A DNA stretch of 64,000 nucleotides from Lachnospiraceae bacterium (GTDB lineage Bacteria > Bacillota > Clostridia > Lachnospirales > Lachnospiraceae). Location of the stretch: positions 54,099-118,098 of the forward strand of contig WRLH01000008.1 in NCBI GenBank assembly GCA_009777715.1. The letters run 5' to 3'. The position numbers and the translations under genes are program-made. Position 1 is the first letter of the stretch. The number at the start of each line of letters is the position of its first letter. Below are positions 33,705 to 42,128 of the stretch, one piece after another. The notes beneath the pieces were generated by a model, which saw nothing but the letters and a program-made list of their open reading frames with translations, searched no databases and had not been told where the DNA came from.

Positions 33705-35675
33705 ATGATAAAAGATTTGCTCAAGCACAATAAAATATATTGGATTTTGCTAATCCTCACAACAATTGTTTGCTACGGTTTCAAATTAACCCAGTATTCA
33801 ATGCACTTTGAGGATTTGTTATTCGAGAATTATCAGTATAGCAGCAATATCATCATGGGCCGCTGGGGCATGACTCCTTTTTATGACATCATTTATATGC
33901 CAATCTGGCGGACAATAATCGCATTGATTGTTTTGGTAATGGCGGTTACTTTGCTAGCCGGATTGCTTAGAAAATACTCATATAACTGCTTTGATGATAA
34001 ATCGTTGACCATATTTGCCTGCATAACGATTTCTTTTCCGGCATTCAGCACTTATTTCATCATGGTATGCACGACCTTTGATATTGGCATGATGTTTTTG
34101 CTTTCGGCAGCCAGCCTTTATTTTGCCGCGAAATGGGTTATTGATAAAGGGCATTTCATTAACGCGATATTTGCGGTCCTTACCTTGTGTTATGCGACTG
34201 GTTTTTTTGAGTACGCAGTCTTTCTTTATTTAATATTCGGCTTCCTCTTGCTTTTTGTCCACGAAATATTTTCACCCAGCACGAAGTTTAATTGGCGAAC
34301 GCACTTAATGATGATTGCAAAGAAAATTTCGATTGTAATTTTGGCATTTTCCGCTTGGCGGCTAGTTGGTTTGATTTTGCAAAAAATTTATGGGCTTTCA
34401 GCGAATATTTATATTGACGGAAGTGTCGGGCATGAAACAAACAATATTTTTGCCTTATTTATCTCGCTGCTAAAATATGCCCTTGCATTCCCCAAGGAAT
34501 ACCTAAAATCTTTTGCAATCCCCAAGGATAATATTAGCACAATGAATAATCTGCTTATTTTCGTTAGTGCGATATTATTCGTTTTAATCGCCGCAGTTTT
34601 ATCCCTCCAGAAAAAAAGGTTCATGATTTTTGTTTATTGCTTATTTACGCTTGTCTTTGTTTATAGCATTTATATTATTGGCGGAGGAGTCGATTTCATG
34701 TTCCGCCGCCTGGTCCACTTATCGGTGTTTGTTGCTTTTATGGCGGCCCTTTTATATGTCATTGCCGGGCGGAAGATGCGTTTCCTTGTTTGCGCCGCCG
34801 TAGTATATCTGGTTATTTTACAGACAAAGGAGCAGACGCTTATTTTTGACATGGATTATAAGCGTTACCAAAAAGATATTCATATCATGGAAACGATCGT
34901 TTATGATTTGGGCAAATTTGACCAGAATAAACCGCTTGCTTTCACCGGGGAAATTCCGCGCCTTAATATTAAAGGGGTTGATTCCCATATCCAGACTTTT
35001 AGCTTGGGTTCCGAAATAACAAAGCTATTTTTTGATTTCCACGGTTATCCCATTATGATTAGCAATCTTGACGAAAGGATAATAAGCGAGCAAGCGCAGG
35101 GCATGAGTGCGTGGCCAGCAGATGGTTATATCAAAGATTTTGATGATTACATTATCATAAAATTGGGCAATTTGCCGAGGAAGCAGTTAGATTTTGGCGA
35201 GATTTTGGAGACAACGGAAATGCTCCAGATTTTTACGCTTCCTGACTATGTGGCGGGCAATTTGGCAATTGAAGCGATTTCCTTATATATGACGACCTTT
35301 GGTTATGGGAGCAACGCCAACTTATTTGTCGAGTTTGGTGCTGATGAAGTTATCAGCCAAAGCACTATTAATGCTGTTGACATCAAAAATAACCGGATGC
35401 TAAGAATTGATTTTGCCGAGCCTTATATGCCAACAGGGTCAGCCTATTACCTAAAGCTTCATTCCGACGCAAAACCCGGCAATGCGGTCACAGTCTGGGC
35501 ATTAGCAGGAAAAAGTGAAGATGAAAGCCGCGTATTATTTATCAATGGCGATGAAGTTTTGGCAGAGATAATCTTTGAGATTCATCTTTCGGACGGTTCA
35601 TCAATTATTGATGCCCAAGTGCTTAACTGGCGGGCAACCGGCTGGGATATGCACGGACGGCGTTTTGGGAAATGA
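33705..35675 (+). CDS. GtrII-type membrane glycosyltransferase
   Basis: A 656-aa polytopic protein resembling the GtrII glucosyltransferase family: 'HFEDLLFENYQYSSNIIMGRWG' in the first outer loop, 'TPFYDIIYMP', 'FPAFSTYFIM', 'YFAAKWVIDKG', then about ten helices and a soluble C-terminal domain of about 250 residues (from about 400), probably outside. GtrII proteins attach sugars to O-antigen or wall polymers from a polyprenyl-phosphate donor. ATG 33705 is preceded by GAGGAG; a longer start at 33693 is less likely. The gene stands alone between two repeats-rich gaps and carries the conserved promoter described separately. Confidence 0.8.
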   Translation: MIKDLLKHNKIYWILLILTTIVCYGFKLTQYSMHFEDLLFENYQYSSNIIMGRWGMTPFYDIIYMPIWRTIIALIVLVMAVTLLAGLLRKYSYNCFDDKSLTIFACITISFPAFSTYFIMVCTTFDIGMMFLLSAASLYFAAKWVIDKGHFINAIFAVLTLCYATGFFEYAVFLYLIFGFLLLFVHEIFSPSTKFNWRTHLMMIAKKISIVILAFSAWRLVGLILQKIYGLSANIYIDGSVGHETNNIFALFISLLKYALAFPKEYLKSFAIPKDNISTMNNLLIFVSAILFVLIAAVLSLQKKRFMIFVYCLFTLVFVYSIYIIGGGVDFMFRRLVHLSVFVAFMAALLYVIAGRKMRFLVCAAVVYLVILQTKEQTLIFDMDYKRYQKDIHIMETIVYDLGKFDQNKPLAFTGEIPRLNIKGVDSHIQTFSLGSEITKLFFDFHGYPIMISNLDERIISEQAQGMSAWPADGYIKDFDDYIIIKLGNLPRKQLDFGEILETTEMLQIFTLPDYVAGNLAIEAISLYMTTFGYGSNANLFVEFGADEVISQSTINAVDIKNNRMLRIDFAEPYMPTGSAYYLKLHSDAKPGNAVTVWALAGKSEDESRVLFINGDEVLAEIIFEIHLSDGSSIIDAQVLNWRATGWDMHGRRFGK

Positions 35676-35683
35676 TGAGATTG

Positions 35684-35757
35684 CGGGTCAAGCCCGCAAT
35701 GACAACGGATAAGTTCACAGAAATCGGGAATGATGAGATTGTGGGTCAAGCCCGCAA
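35684..35757. repeat. Two CATTGCGG-family repeats
   Basis: Units at about 35684-35703 and 35733-35757. The second carries the TGA stop of the FdtA-like gene (in its GCTTGA), so this gene also ends inside a repeat. Confidence 0.82.
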
Positions 35758-36156
35758 GTGGAGAAATTCACCGAAATCGCGAATGTATTCTTGCTCATCA
35801 TAAAGTTCATCAGATAAGACTAACAGTATAGAATCAGGCGAAAAGTCATACATCTCTTTCCAAATCATCGGCGGAAGAAAAACACCGATATGAGGGCGGT
35901 CCAAGGTAATGATTTTCTCTTGCCCCTTAGTGTCAATTGCCTTTACTTTGCTAGTTCCGCAAACATTAATCAAGCAAAACGATGAATTGCGGTTGGCGTG
36001 TCTTCCGCGGACGGCCAAAGGGTCAGAACCGTAGATGTAAAAAATCCGCTTCATGGCAAAAGGAATGTCCTTATTGTTTTCAACGATAATAAGGTGGCCT
36101 AAGTGGTCACCGATTTGGGGGAACTCAAGTAATTTGACATCATTAATGGTCTTCAT
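35746..36156 (-). CDS. fdtA: FdtA/QdtA-family dTDP-4-keto-6-deoxyhexose 3,4-ketoisomerase
   Basis: A small cupin (136 aa) that moves the keto group from C4 to C3 of dTDP-6-deoxy-hexulose, before amination to a 3-amino-3,6-dideoxy sugar. Motifs: 'GHLIIVENNKDIPFAMKRIFYIYG', here cut to its core NKDIPFAMKR, 'AVRGRHANRNSSF', 'GVFLPPMIWKEM' and 'YDEQEYIRDF'. The family usually shows RGxHAH; here the second His is Asn. The stop is supplied by a dispersed repeat. AAGGA lies nine bases before the ATG. The partner aminotransferase is encoded at 39367-40470. Confidence 0.88.
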   Translation of the reverse strand: MKTINDVKLLEFPQIGDHLGHLIIVENNKDIPFAMKRIFYIYGSDPLAVRGRHANRNSSFCLINVCGTSKVKAIDTKGQEKIITLDRPHIGVFLPPMIWKEMYDFSPDSILLVLSDELYDEQEYIRDFGEFLHLRA

Positions 36157-36171
36157 AAAAATTTATCCTTG

Positions 36172-36256
36172 ATGAGATTGCGGGTCAAGCCCGCAATGAC
36201 AATGTTTATGCCACAATACCTTTGTGCGTCATTGCGGGCTTGACCCGCAATCCCCA
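36172..36256. repeat. Inverted pair of CATTGCGG-family repeats
   Basis: Units at 36172-36202 and 36228-36256 lie in opposite orientation, so they can also pair with each other. They sit in the divergent intergenic region between fdtA and the acyltransferase-like gene. Confidence 0.82.
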
Positions 36257-36270
36257 CATACTAGCACAGA

Positions 36271-36323
36271 TTTACATGAATGTAAAGGAAAAACTTGCTT
36301 TAAAAGCAATCCTGGTGTAAAAT
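36271..36323. promoter_or_regulatory. Divergent promoters around a TTTACAT palindrome
   Basis: Plus strand: TTGCTT (36295-36300), 17 bp, TAAAAT (36318-36323). Minus strand: TTTACA (36286-36281), 17 bp, TAGTAT. A perfect palindrome TTTACAT-GA-ATGTAAA at 36271-36286 overlaps the minus -35 and could be the operator for both genes. Confidence 0.5.
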
Positions 36324-36335
36324 GCGTTAGAGGAA

Positions 36336-37340
36336 ATGGAATTGGAAAAAACGGCTTTACGAATAGAATCATATCAGCCTAGTTTTGAAGCGGAATGGGA
36401 CGCCTTTATTGATGAATCTTTAAACGGCACATTTTTGCAAAGCAGACGTTTTTTGAATTACCACAAAAACAGGTTTATTGATGATTCGCTTTTGTTTTTC
36501 CGGGGCGGAAAGCTGGTTTGCGTTTGCCCGGCGTGTGCGGTTGATGAATCGGGGGGCAAAACCTTTTGGTCGCATAAGGGCAGCACCTTTGGCGGCTTGG
36601 TATTGGCCGAAGATGAATGCCGGGCGGAGAAAATCCTCGAAATAATTAATCTGCTGAAGCAATATCTTAATGACAATGGCTATAATAAAGCAGTCCTTAA
36701 AATAACATCAGATTTGTTTTCTTTGAAATCAGCAGATTTATTGGAATATTGCTTGTGGAAAGAGGGCTTTAACGATTTTTGCGAAATCAGCACATATGTG
36801 GATTTGGCTGAATGCCCCACTGATTACGGGACGATTTTTAACGCAACCAGGCGAAATGAACGGAACAGATGGAAAAAAGAAGGGGCGTATTTTACTGAAC
36901 TTTTTACCGAAAAAGAAATTAGCGTTTTTTATGACTTGCTGGCTAATAACCTTAAGAAACATGAAGCAAGCCCGGTTCATACGCTGGTGGAGCTGATTGA
37001 CCTAAAATTTGAGCGGCTTCCCCATGAGATGAGTTTTTATGGCACATTTTTAGATAATGAAATGGTTGCCGGGTGTCTGCTGTTTAAGTTTTTGAAAGCA
37101 AAAACTATCCACCTCCAATATATGGCAACCCATCAAGGGGCTGCTTTGCTCCCTAGCCCGGCAGCGTTTACCTACGGCTCAATTTTGGAAAAAGCAAGTG
37201 AACAGGGTTTTTTGAAAGCCTCGTGGGGGACATCAACCTTTGAGCAAGGCCGAGTCCTTAATAACAGCCTGATTAAGTTTAAAGAAAGCTTGAGCAACCA
37301 TTATTCACAAAATAAAATATACCAGTGGAAAAGACTTTGA
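36336..37340 (+). CDS. FemAB-like / GNAT acyltransferase
   Basis: A 334-aa protein with the double-GNAT outline of FemAB-related acyltransferases: 'WDAFIDESLNGTFLQSRRFLNYHK' near the start (the 'N.T..QS..W' region of the family), 'GKLVCVCPACAVDE', 'FSHKGSTFGGLVL'-like segment at residues 68-84, 'TRRNERNRWKKEG' and 'WGTSTFEQGRVLNNSLIKFKE'. It may acylate the amino sugar made by FdtA/FdtB, since a methyltransferase and a GtrB/GtrA pair follow. The leader is only about five bases if the TAAAAT -10 is used; TTG 36342 is an alternative start better placed relative to AGAGG. Confidence 0.75.
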   Translation: MELEKTALRIESYQPSFEAEWDAFIDESLNGTFLQSRRFLNYHKNRFIDDSLLFFRGGKLVCVCPACAVDESGGKTFWSHKGSTFGGLVLAEDECRAEKILEIINLLKQYLNDNGYNKAVLKITSDLFSLKSADLLEYCLWKEGFNDFCEISTYVDLAECPTDYGTIFNATRRNERNRWKKEGAYFTELFTEKEISVFYDLLANNLKKHEASPVHTLVELIDLKFERLPHEMSFYGTFLDNEMVAGCLLFKFLKAKTIHLQYMATHQGAALLPSPAAFTYGSILEKASEQGFLKASWGTSTFEQGRVLNNSLIKFKESLSNHYSQNKIYQWKRL

Positions 37341-37354
37341 AAGGGAAGATAAAT

Positions 37355-38041
37355 ATGGCAGAACTTAATAATTTTGCCGCCCAGCAGCGGAAAATATACT
37401 CTGATTTGGCAGCAAAGCATGGCCATGACCCTCTGGCCCTTGGCCTTACTAAGGGAAAGCAAGCGGAGCGGATGCTTCATTTGACAAGTGACTGGGATTT
37501 GTCAGGGAGCAGTTTTCTTGATGTTGGCTGCGGCTTTGGCGATTTTCTCCGCTTTGCGGAATTGCGGGGGGTAAGAAATCTAAATTATACCGGAATTGAT
37601 ATTACAATGGAGTCGATTGAAACCGCCAAGAGGTTAGCTGCTGCCGCTCCTTCCGATTACCAGATTAATTTTATCTTAGGTGACATACTATCATTGGACG
37701 CAAAAGACATAAAAAGTGATTATGTCATGTGTTCAGGTGTCCTTGGCTTTAAAACAGATGATAATATTTACGCCTGTTTTCAAAGCTTGTTAGGGAAAAT
37801 GTGGGAATGTGCAAATATTGCCGTCTCACTTAATATGCCAAGTGATAAAGTAGATTTCCGCAATGATTACAGCCCTTACTACAATCCGGCGGCAATCATC
37901 GAAATTGCTTACAGCTATTCCCGGCGGCTGATTTGGAAAAATGATTTATTCCCTTTCCAGCCAGCCCTGATTATTTATAAAGACGAGACTTTTAATCCTG
38001 ACACCTCGATGTTTTATGCAACGGAAAATATTTTAGATTAG
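37355..38041 (+). CDS. Class I SAM-dependent methyltransferase
   Basis: A 228-aa Rossmann-fold methyltransferase. The SAM-binding motif is SSFLDVGCGFGDFL (residues 49-62), followed by 'NYTGIDITMESIETAK' and 'DYVMCSGVLGFKTDDN'. It starts at ATG 37355 with AAGGGAAG upstream; an in-frame start at 37325 overlaps the preceding stop. It lies 15 bp after the acyltransferase-like gene. It probably methylates a sugar hydroxyl or amino group of the same residue, as inferred from context. Confidence 0.82.
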   Translation: MAELNNFAAQQRKIYSDLAAKHGHDPLALGLTKGKQAERMLHLTSDWDLSGSSFLDVGCGFGDFLRFAELRGVRNLNYTGIDITMESIETAKRLAAAAPSDYQINFILGDILSLDAKDIKSDYVMCSGVLGFKTDDNIYACFQSLLGKMWECANIAVSLNMPSDKVDFRNDYSPYYNPAAIIEIAYSYSRRLIWKNDLFPFQPALIIYKDETFNPDTSMFYATENILD

Positions 38042-38053
38042 AAGAGGATAAAT

Positions 38054-39007
38054 GTGGAGAGCAAAATTTCAATTGTAATTCCAGTCTATTTTGGCGAAAA
38101 CCTGCTCTGGGATTGCTACAATGAAATAAAAGAAAAAGTGCTTGATGAGCTTAATGATTATGAAGTGGTGATGGTGGACGATGGTTCAGCTGATGCTTCG
38201 TGGGAAGTCATGCAAGCAATCGCGGCCAAGGATAATCGCGTCAAATTAGTAAAATTATCACGTAATTTTGGGGCGGACGTTGCGACATATGTTGGTTTTT
38301 GCCATGCAACTGGTGATTGCGCGGCCCTGCTCCCCCAAGACTTGCAGACCCCGCCAGAAGTGGTGCTTTCCATGTACGAAAGCTGGAAGCGCGGCAATAA
38401 AGTAGTTATGCTTACCCGCTCCGGAAGGAAAGATCCGAAGCTTTCATCAAGTTTGTTTTACTGGTTTGCCAAACGGTATGTGAACCCCAATATCCCCCAA
38501 AGCGGAATCGACATCGGCCTTTTGGATAAGCGGGCCATTGAGACGTTAAAGCTGATGGACGAAAATGACTCGGCCGTTACCTTGCAGATTTTATGGATGG
38601 GGTTTAAGTCAGAGATGTTAAAATGCCCGCGTGAAGAGCGGATTAGCGGAAAATCGGGCTATAATTTTTCCAAACGGCTGAAGCTGGGAATCGATAGCGT
38701 GATTGGTTTTTCGTATTTCCCGATTAAATTTATTTCTACTGTCAGTATAATATTTTTCACGGCCGGGATTTTATGGGCAATCTGGCTGGTTTTAGACCGC
38801 TGGCTTAATGGTTCGCCCATTGTTGCCGGGTGGACGACCTTAATGATTGTCATTTTATTTTCGTCAGGCCTTATCATGCTCTCATTAAGTGTCTTAGGTG
38901 AATATATTTGGCGGACATTAGACGCGGCCCGCCGCCGTCCGACCTATATTCTTGATGAAGTAATCGAAGCGGGAGAACTCGCAAGCCATGATAAAGAAGC
39001 TACGTAA
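38054..39007 (+). CDS. GT2 polyprenyl-phosphate glycosyltransferase (GtrB-like)
   Basis: A 317-aa GT-A enzyme with two C-terminal membrane helices (about residues 225-285), the layout of GtrB/ArnC. Motifs: SIVIPVYFGENLLWDCYNEI, VMVDDGSADASWEVM, 'NFGADVATYVGFCHATGD', 'LPQDLQTPPE' (DxQ position), and the juxtamembrane 'EERISGKSGYNFSKRLKLG'. It would charge undecaprenyl phosphate with a sugar. The start is GTG 38054, six bases after AGAGG. The 3' end overlaps the gtrA-like gene by 20 bp. Confidence 0.9.
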   Translation: MESKISIVIPVYFGENLLWDCYNEIKEKVLDELNDYEVVMVDDGSADASWEVMQAIAAKDNRVKLVKLSRNFGADVATYVGFCHATGDCAALLPQDLQTPPEVVLSMYESWKRGNKVVMLTRSGRKDPKLSSSLFYWFAKRYVNPNIPQSGIDIGLLDKRAIETLKLMDENDSAVTLQILWMGFKSEMLKCPREERISGKSGYNFSKRLKLGIDSVIGFSYFPIKFISTVSIIFFTAGILWAIWLVLDRWLNGSPIVAGWTTLMIVILFSSGLIMLSLSVLGEYIWRTLDAARRRPTYILDEVIEAGELASHDKEAT

Positions 39008-39386
39008 ACATTTTTTGAATTTCGACTTTATGAAATTCGTCATTATCGGCGGGATTAATACGTTAGGCAGTACATTTCTAGCGTTTCTGATGATGTTGTT
39101 CATGCAAGCGAATCTCGCATATGTCCTTAGCTATATCCTGTCCTTAGCTTTTGCGTATTTATTAAATGCGTGGTTTGTTTTTAAGCAAAAGCCAGAAATA
39201 AGCAAGCTATTCCGCTTTTGCCTTGCCTATATCCCGAATTTCCTAATCAATAACGGAACTTTCATCATAGTGTACAATATCATGGGCTTCCATGAATATA
39301 TCGCCTTAGTTATTTCGGTATGTATCGGAATGCCGGTAACATATCTTTGCGTGAAGTTTTTTGCTTTTAAGCCCCATACTCATTAA
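38988..39386 (+). CDS. GtrA family flippase
   Basis: A four-helix GtrA-family protein (132 aa): '[20 protein letters not shown]' in helix 1, '[14 protein letters not shown]' after helix 2 and '[13 protein letters not shown]' at the end. It is translationally coupled to the GtrB-like gene and presumably flips its product. It is convergent with the aminotransferase gene, whose 3' end overlaps it by 20 bp. Confidence 0.88.
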   Translation: MIKKLRKHFLNFDFMKFVIIGGINTLGSTFLAFLMMLFMQANLAYVLSYILSLAFAYLLNAWFVFKQKPEISKLFRFCLAYIPNFLINNGTFIIVYNIMGFHEYIALVISVCIGMPVTYLCVKFFAFKPHTH

Positions 39387-40470
39387 TTGCCTTAACGACA
39401 TACTCTATTTCATCTAATCCCATTCCATTATATAATGGCAAAGATAAAACGGTATCAGCATATTCCTCAGTTATGGGGAAAGAGCCTTTTTCATGCCCCA
39501 GAAACGCATAAGCCTCTGATAAATGCGGCGGAATCGGATAATGAATAATCGAGCCGATACCATTATGCTCAAGGTATTTGATTAGCTTTGCCCGTTCTTT
39601 TACTCTTATGACGAATTGATGCCAGACCGCCCCGGCATTAGCGGCAATTTTGGGCAGCTCAATTAATGGATTGACCAGATGAGTCAAATAATAATCGCAA
39701 AGCTTTTTCCGTTCATCATTAAGTTCATCTAAATGCTTAAGGCGAATCCGAAGTAAAGCTGCTTGCAGTTCATCTAGCCGGGAGTTTGTGCCGACGACCT
39801 TATTGTAATACCTTTTTTCACTGCCATAATTGCGAAACACCCTAAACTGCTCCGCTAAATCTTCATCATTCGTAATAATCGCCCCGGCATCCCCAAACGC
39901 CCCCAGATTTTTTGACGGATAAAATGAAAAGCAGCCAATGTCACCAAAGTTTCCGCACATAGTCTTGCCAAAATATGCGCCATGCGCTTGCGCGCAATCT
40001 TCAACGACATATAAATTATGCTTTTTCGCGATAATCATGATTTCGGGCATATTGCTTGCTTGCCCATATAAGTGGACGACAAGGATAGCTTTGGTTTTCG
40101 GGGTAATCGCCGCTTCGATTTTGGCTATGTCGAGATTAAAATATTCGTCTGGCTCAACAAAAACAGGGGTTGCCCCATTCATTGTGATCCCCATGACACA
40201 AGCAATATAAGCATTGGCTTGGACGATTACTTCATCGCCAGCACCGATATTTAGCAAGCGGAAAGAAATCCACAGGGCATCAAGCCCGCTCGCAAGGCCA
40301 ACACAGTATTTTGCTTTCGTGTAGCTGGCGAACTCGGCCTCGAAAGATTTTACTTCTTTGCCATTAATGTACCAGCCGGAGCGAAGCACCCTTAAGGCGG
40401 CTTCTTCCAGTTCGGCTTGGTACATATAAAAACCTTTATCAAGGCGGTTGGCTAAAATATTCAATCCCAT
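39367..40470 (-). CDS. fdtB: FdtB-like DegT/DnrJ sugar 3-aminotransferase
   Basis: A PLP-dependent sugar aminotransferase of the DegT/DnrJ/EryC1/StrS family. Seen: '[17 protein letters not shown]', '[12 protein letters not shown]', '[13 protein letters not shown]', '[20 protein letters not shown]' with the PLP lysine in the PSKNLG segment, and 'RNYGSEKRY' followed by '[12 protein letters not shown]'. With FdtA it would make dTDP-3-amino-3,6-dideoxyhexose. I place the start at ATG 40470: a longer TTG start (40485) lies inside the predicted promoter. The TATACT -10 ends five bases before this ATG, so the mRNA should be leaderless. Confidence 0.9.
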   Translation of the reverse strand: MGLNILANRLDKGFYMYQAELEEAALRVLRSGWYINGKEVKSFEAEFASYTKAKYCVGLASGLDALWISFRLLNIGAGDEVIVQANAYIACVMGITMNGATPVFVEPDEYFNLDIAKIEAAITPKTKAILVVHLYGQASNMPEIMIIAKKHNLYVVEDCAQAHGAYFGKTMCGNFGDIGCFSFYPSKNLGAFGDAGAIITNDEDLAEQFRVFRNYGSEKRYYNKVVGTNSRLDELQAALLRIRLKHLDELNDERKKLCDYYLTHLVNPLIELPKIAANAGAVWHQFVIRVKERAKLIKYLEHNGIGSIIHYPIPPHLSEAYAFLGHEKGSFPITEEYADTVLSLPLYNGMGLDEIEYVVKAINEYGA

Positions 40471-40475
40471 GACAT

Positions 40476-40504
40476 AGTATAGCAAATTGCGGTTGTTTTA
40501 TCAA
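40476..40504 (-). promoter_or_regulatory. Promoter of the aminotransferase gene (leaderless geometry)
   Basis: TTGATA (40504-40499), 17 bp, TATACT (40481-40476) on the minus strand; ATG follows after five bases. Confidence 0.7.
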
Positions 40505-40524
40505 CTAAGTTCCATTTAATGAGA

Positions 40525-40553
40525 TAGACAAAAAAAGCGATTGAATGTATAAT
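40525..40553 (+). promoter_or_regulatory. Promoter of the second polymerase gene (leaderless geometry)
   Basis: TAGACA (40525-40530), 17 bp, TATAAT (40548-40553); ATG 40560 follows after six bases with no ribosome site. It lies back to back with the aminotransferase promoter, 20 bp between the -35 boxes. Confidence 0.7.
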
Positions 40554-40559
40554 TAAACA

Positions 40560-42128
40560 ATGAACACCAGAACCGCACTTTCATTATCAGAAATATTTTA
40601 CCTAAGCTTACTAATTCTTTTGTTTTTTGCAAAAGGCATTGGCCTTTATGACGGCCAGCCACAGTTTAAGGCAGTCCTTGTTTTTGCCCTCTTTTGCTAT
40701 GGCGCAAAAATGCTGATGACAAAATACAATTGGCGGGAGCTATTGCTTATCGGGCTGATTCTTGTCATTGGCACGGTTTCTTATCTGATATCCGGCGAAA
40801 AAGGAATGCTTCTTTATCTTATGATGGTGACTGGTATGAAAAATGTGCCGCTTGAGCGGATATTCAAAGTGTCATTTGTCACATGGTCAATTTCATTCGG
40901 CGGAATGGCTTTATTGACTGCTACGCATATTATTGATTCCCCTTTCAAAATCCATGACAGATTCGGGTTTGGTTTCCTAATCCGCTGGGGCTTGGGCCAT
41001 TCGCACCCTAACGTCCTGCATATTTCGTACCTAACTTTTGCGATGCTGGCAATATATCTTTTGGGGAAGAAAATAAACCTTAAATGGCTGTCCTTATTAA
41101 TGCTTGGCAATTTATATATTTTCTTATACTCGCTTAGCTCGACCGGGTTTATTGCTGTCTGTTTATTATTGCTCCTAAATTTATATTGGCTTTACCGCGG
41201 CAAATTTGCCTTTTTTGAGAAAATCTTGATTTATTCTATTCTTCCGGCGTGTCTTTTGCTGACATTTGCAGCCCCGCTGATCCTGACTGGACGCGCTTTT
41301 GAGATAATCAACAAAATTCTCAACACACGCCTTAATTTGACAAGGCATTTCCTGACAACTGCGCCGATGACTTTATTCGGCACAAGGACTGCTGAAATAA
41401 CCAGCCATTGGCTGACAATGGATAACTCTTATTTATTTGCTTATGCGACTTACGGGATTATTTTATCTGCTTTAATTATTACGGCTTATTTTTTGATTAT
41501 CCGCCGTTTTATAAAAGCTGGCAAAGGAATGGAGTTAAGCATAATAATCACGTGCCTATTTACCGGAGTTATTGAGCAATTCTTATTTAACGGCTCTTTC
41601 AAAAATATTTCACTTTTATTTTTTGGCGAACTAATATTTGAAAAAAACCCTGGGCGGCAGCATAAAATAATAAAGTTTTTGCCCTCAAAAATCAGCAATT
41701 ACACATTGAGTTTTCCGGATTGCTCATCAGTAATTAAGCAAAAACTAGCTCAAATTAATCTTTTTTATCATAATACTAAGCGCCATCTTTATCTTGCATT
41801 TGGTATTTTTGCAATGATTGGTATCATCATTGCCAACTCATTAATGGTTTTGCCGGACGCTTATATTTCGCCGCGGAAGCATTGCGATGAAAAAGAGGGC
41901 GAGATATGGATATATCTTGACTCACAAGCAGTAGCGGAAGCAGAAGCGCAAAATAAAAAAGTTTTGCAATATATTGATGAAAAGACAGTAATGCTTGAAT
42001 TTTCAGGGAATATAGTCACCCTTGAATGGCTAAGGGGCGTGGTTACCGCCGGGATATTGTCAGGGCTAACAGGCATAGCAGTTGTATTTATTGTGCTTCG
42101 ATGGAGGTATTTATGGGTCAAAGAGTAG
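40560..42128 (+). CDS. Second Wzy-like polymerase/ligase family membrane protein
   Basis: A 522-aa membrane protein with about 12 helices. It shares the outline of the protein at 28549: 'FGFGFLIRWGLGHSHPNVLHI' aligns with its 'FGIGHPNTFY' region, and 'NLYIFLYSLSSTGFIAVCLLLL' with its 'DSRTG' helix. The C-terminal 130 residues add a pair of helices around a soluble loop with 'EGEIWIYLDSQAVAEAEAQN'. It may polymerise a second repeat unit or ligate the polymer. There is no Shine-Dalgarno before the ATG. The next gene begins inside its 3' end. Confidence 0.72.
   Translation: MNTRTALSLSEIFYLSLLILLFFAKGIGLYDGQPQFKAVLVFALFCYGAKMLMTKYNWRELLLIGLILVIGTVSYLISGEKGMLLYLMMVTGMKNVPLERIFKVSFVTWSISFGGMALLTATHIIDSPFKIHDRFGFGFLIRWGLGHSHPNVLHISYLTFAMLAIYLLGKKINLKWLSLLMLGNLYIFLYSLSSTGFIAVCLLLLLNLYWLYRGKFAFFEKILIYSILPACLLLTFAAPLILTGRAFEIINKILNTRLNLTRHFLTTAPMTLFGTRTAEITSHWLTMDNSYLFAYATYGIILSALIITAYFLIIRRFIKAGKGMELSIIITCLFTGVIEQFLFNGSFKNISLLFFGELIFEKNPGRQHKIIKFLPSKISNYTLSFPDCSSVIKQKLAQINLFYHNTKRHLYLAFGIFAMIGIIIANSLMVLPDAYISPRKHCDEKEGEIWIYLDSQAVAEAEAQNKKVLQYIDEKTVMLEFSGNIVTLEWLRGVVTAGILSGLTGIAVVFIVLRWRYLWVKE

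Noticed and set aside
38158..38397. Antisense ORFs inside glycosyltransferase genes
   Set aside because: They are shadows of strongly supported genes on the other strand without homology-like features.
40471..40485. Longer start (TTG 40485) for the aminotransferase
   Set aside because: It falls within the -10 region of a good promoter; ATG 40470 fits FdtB-type N-termini.
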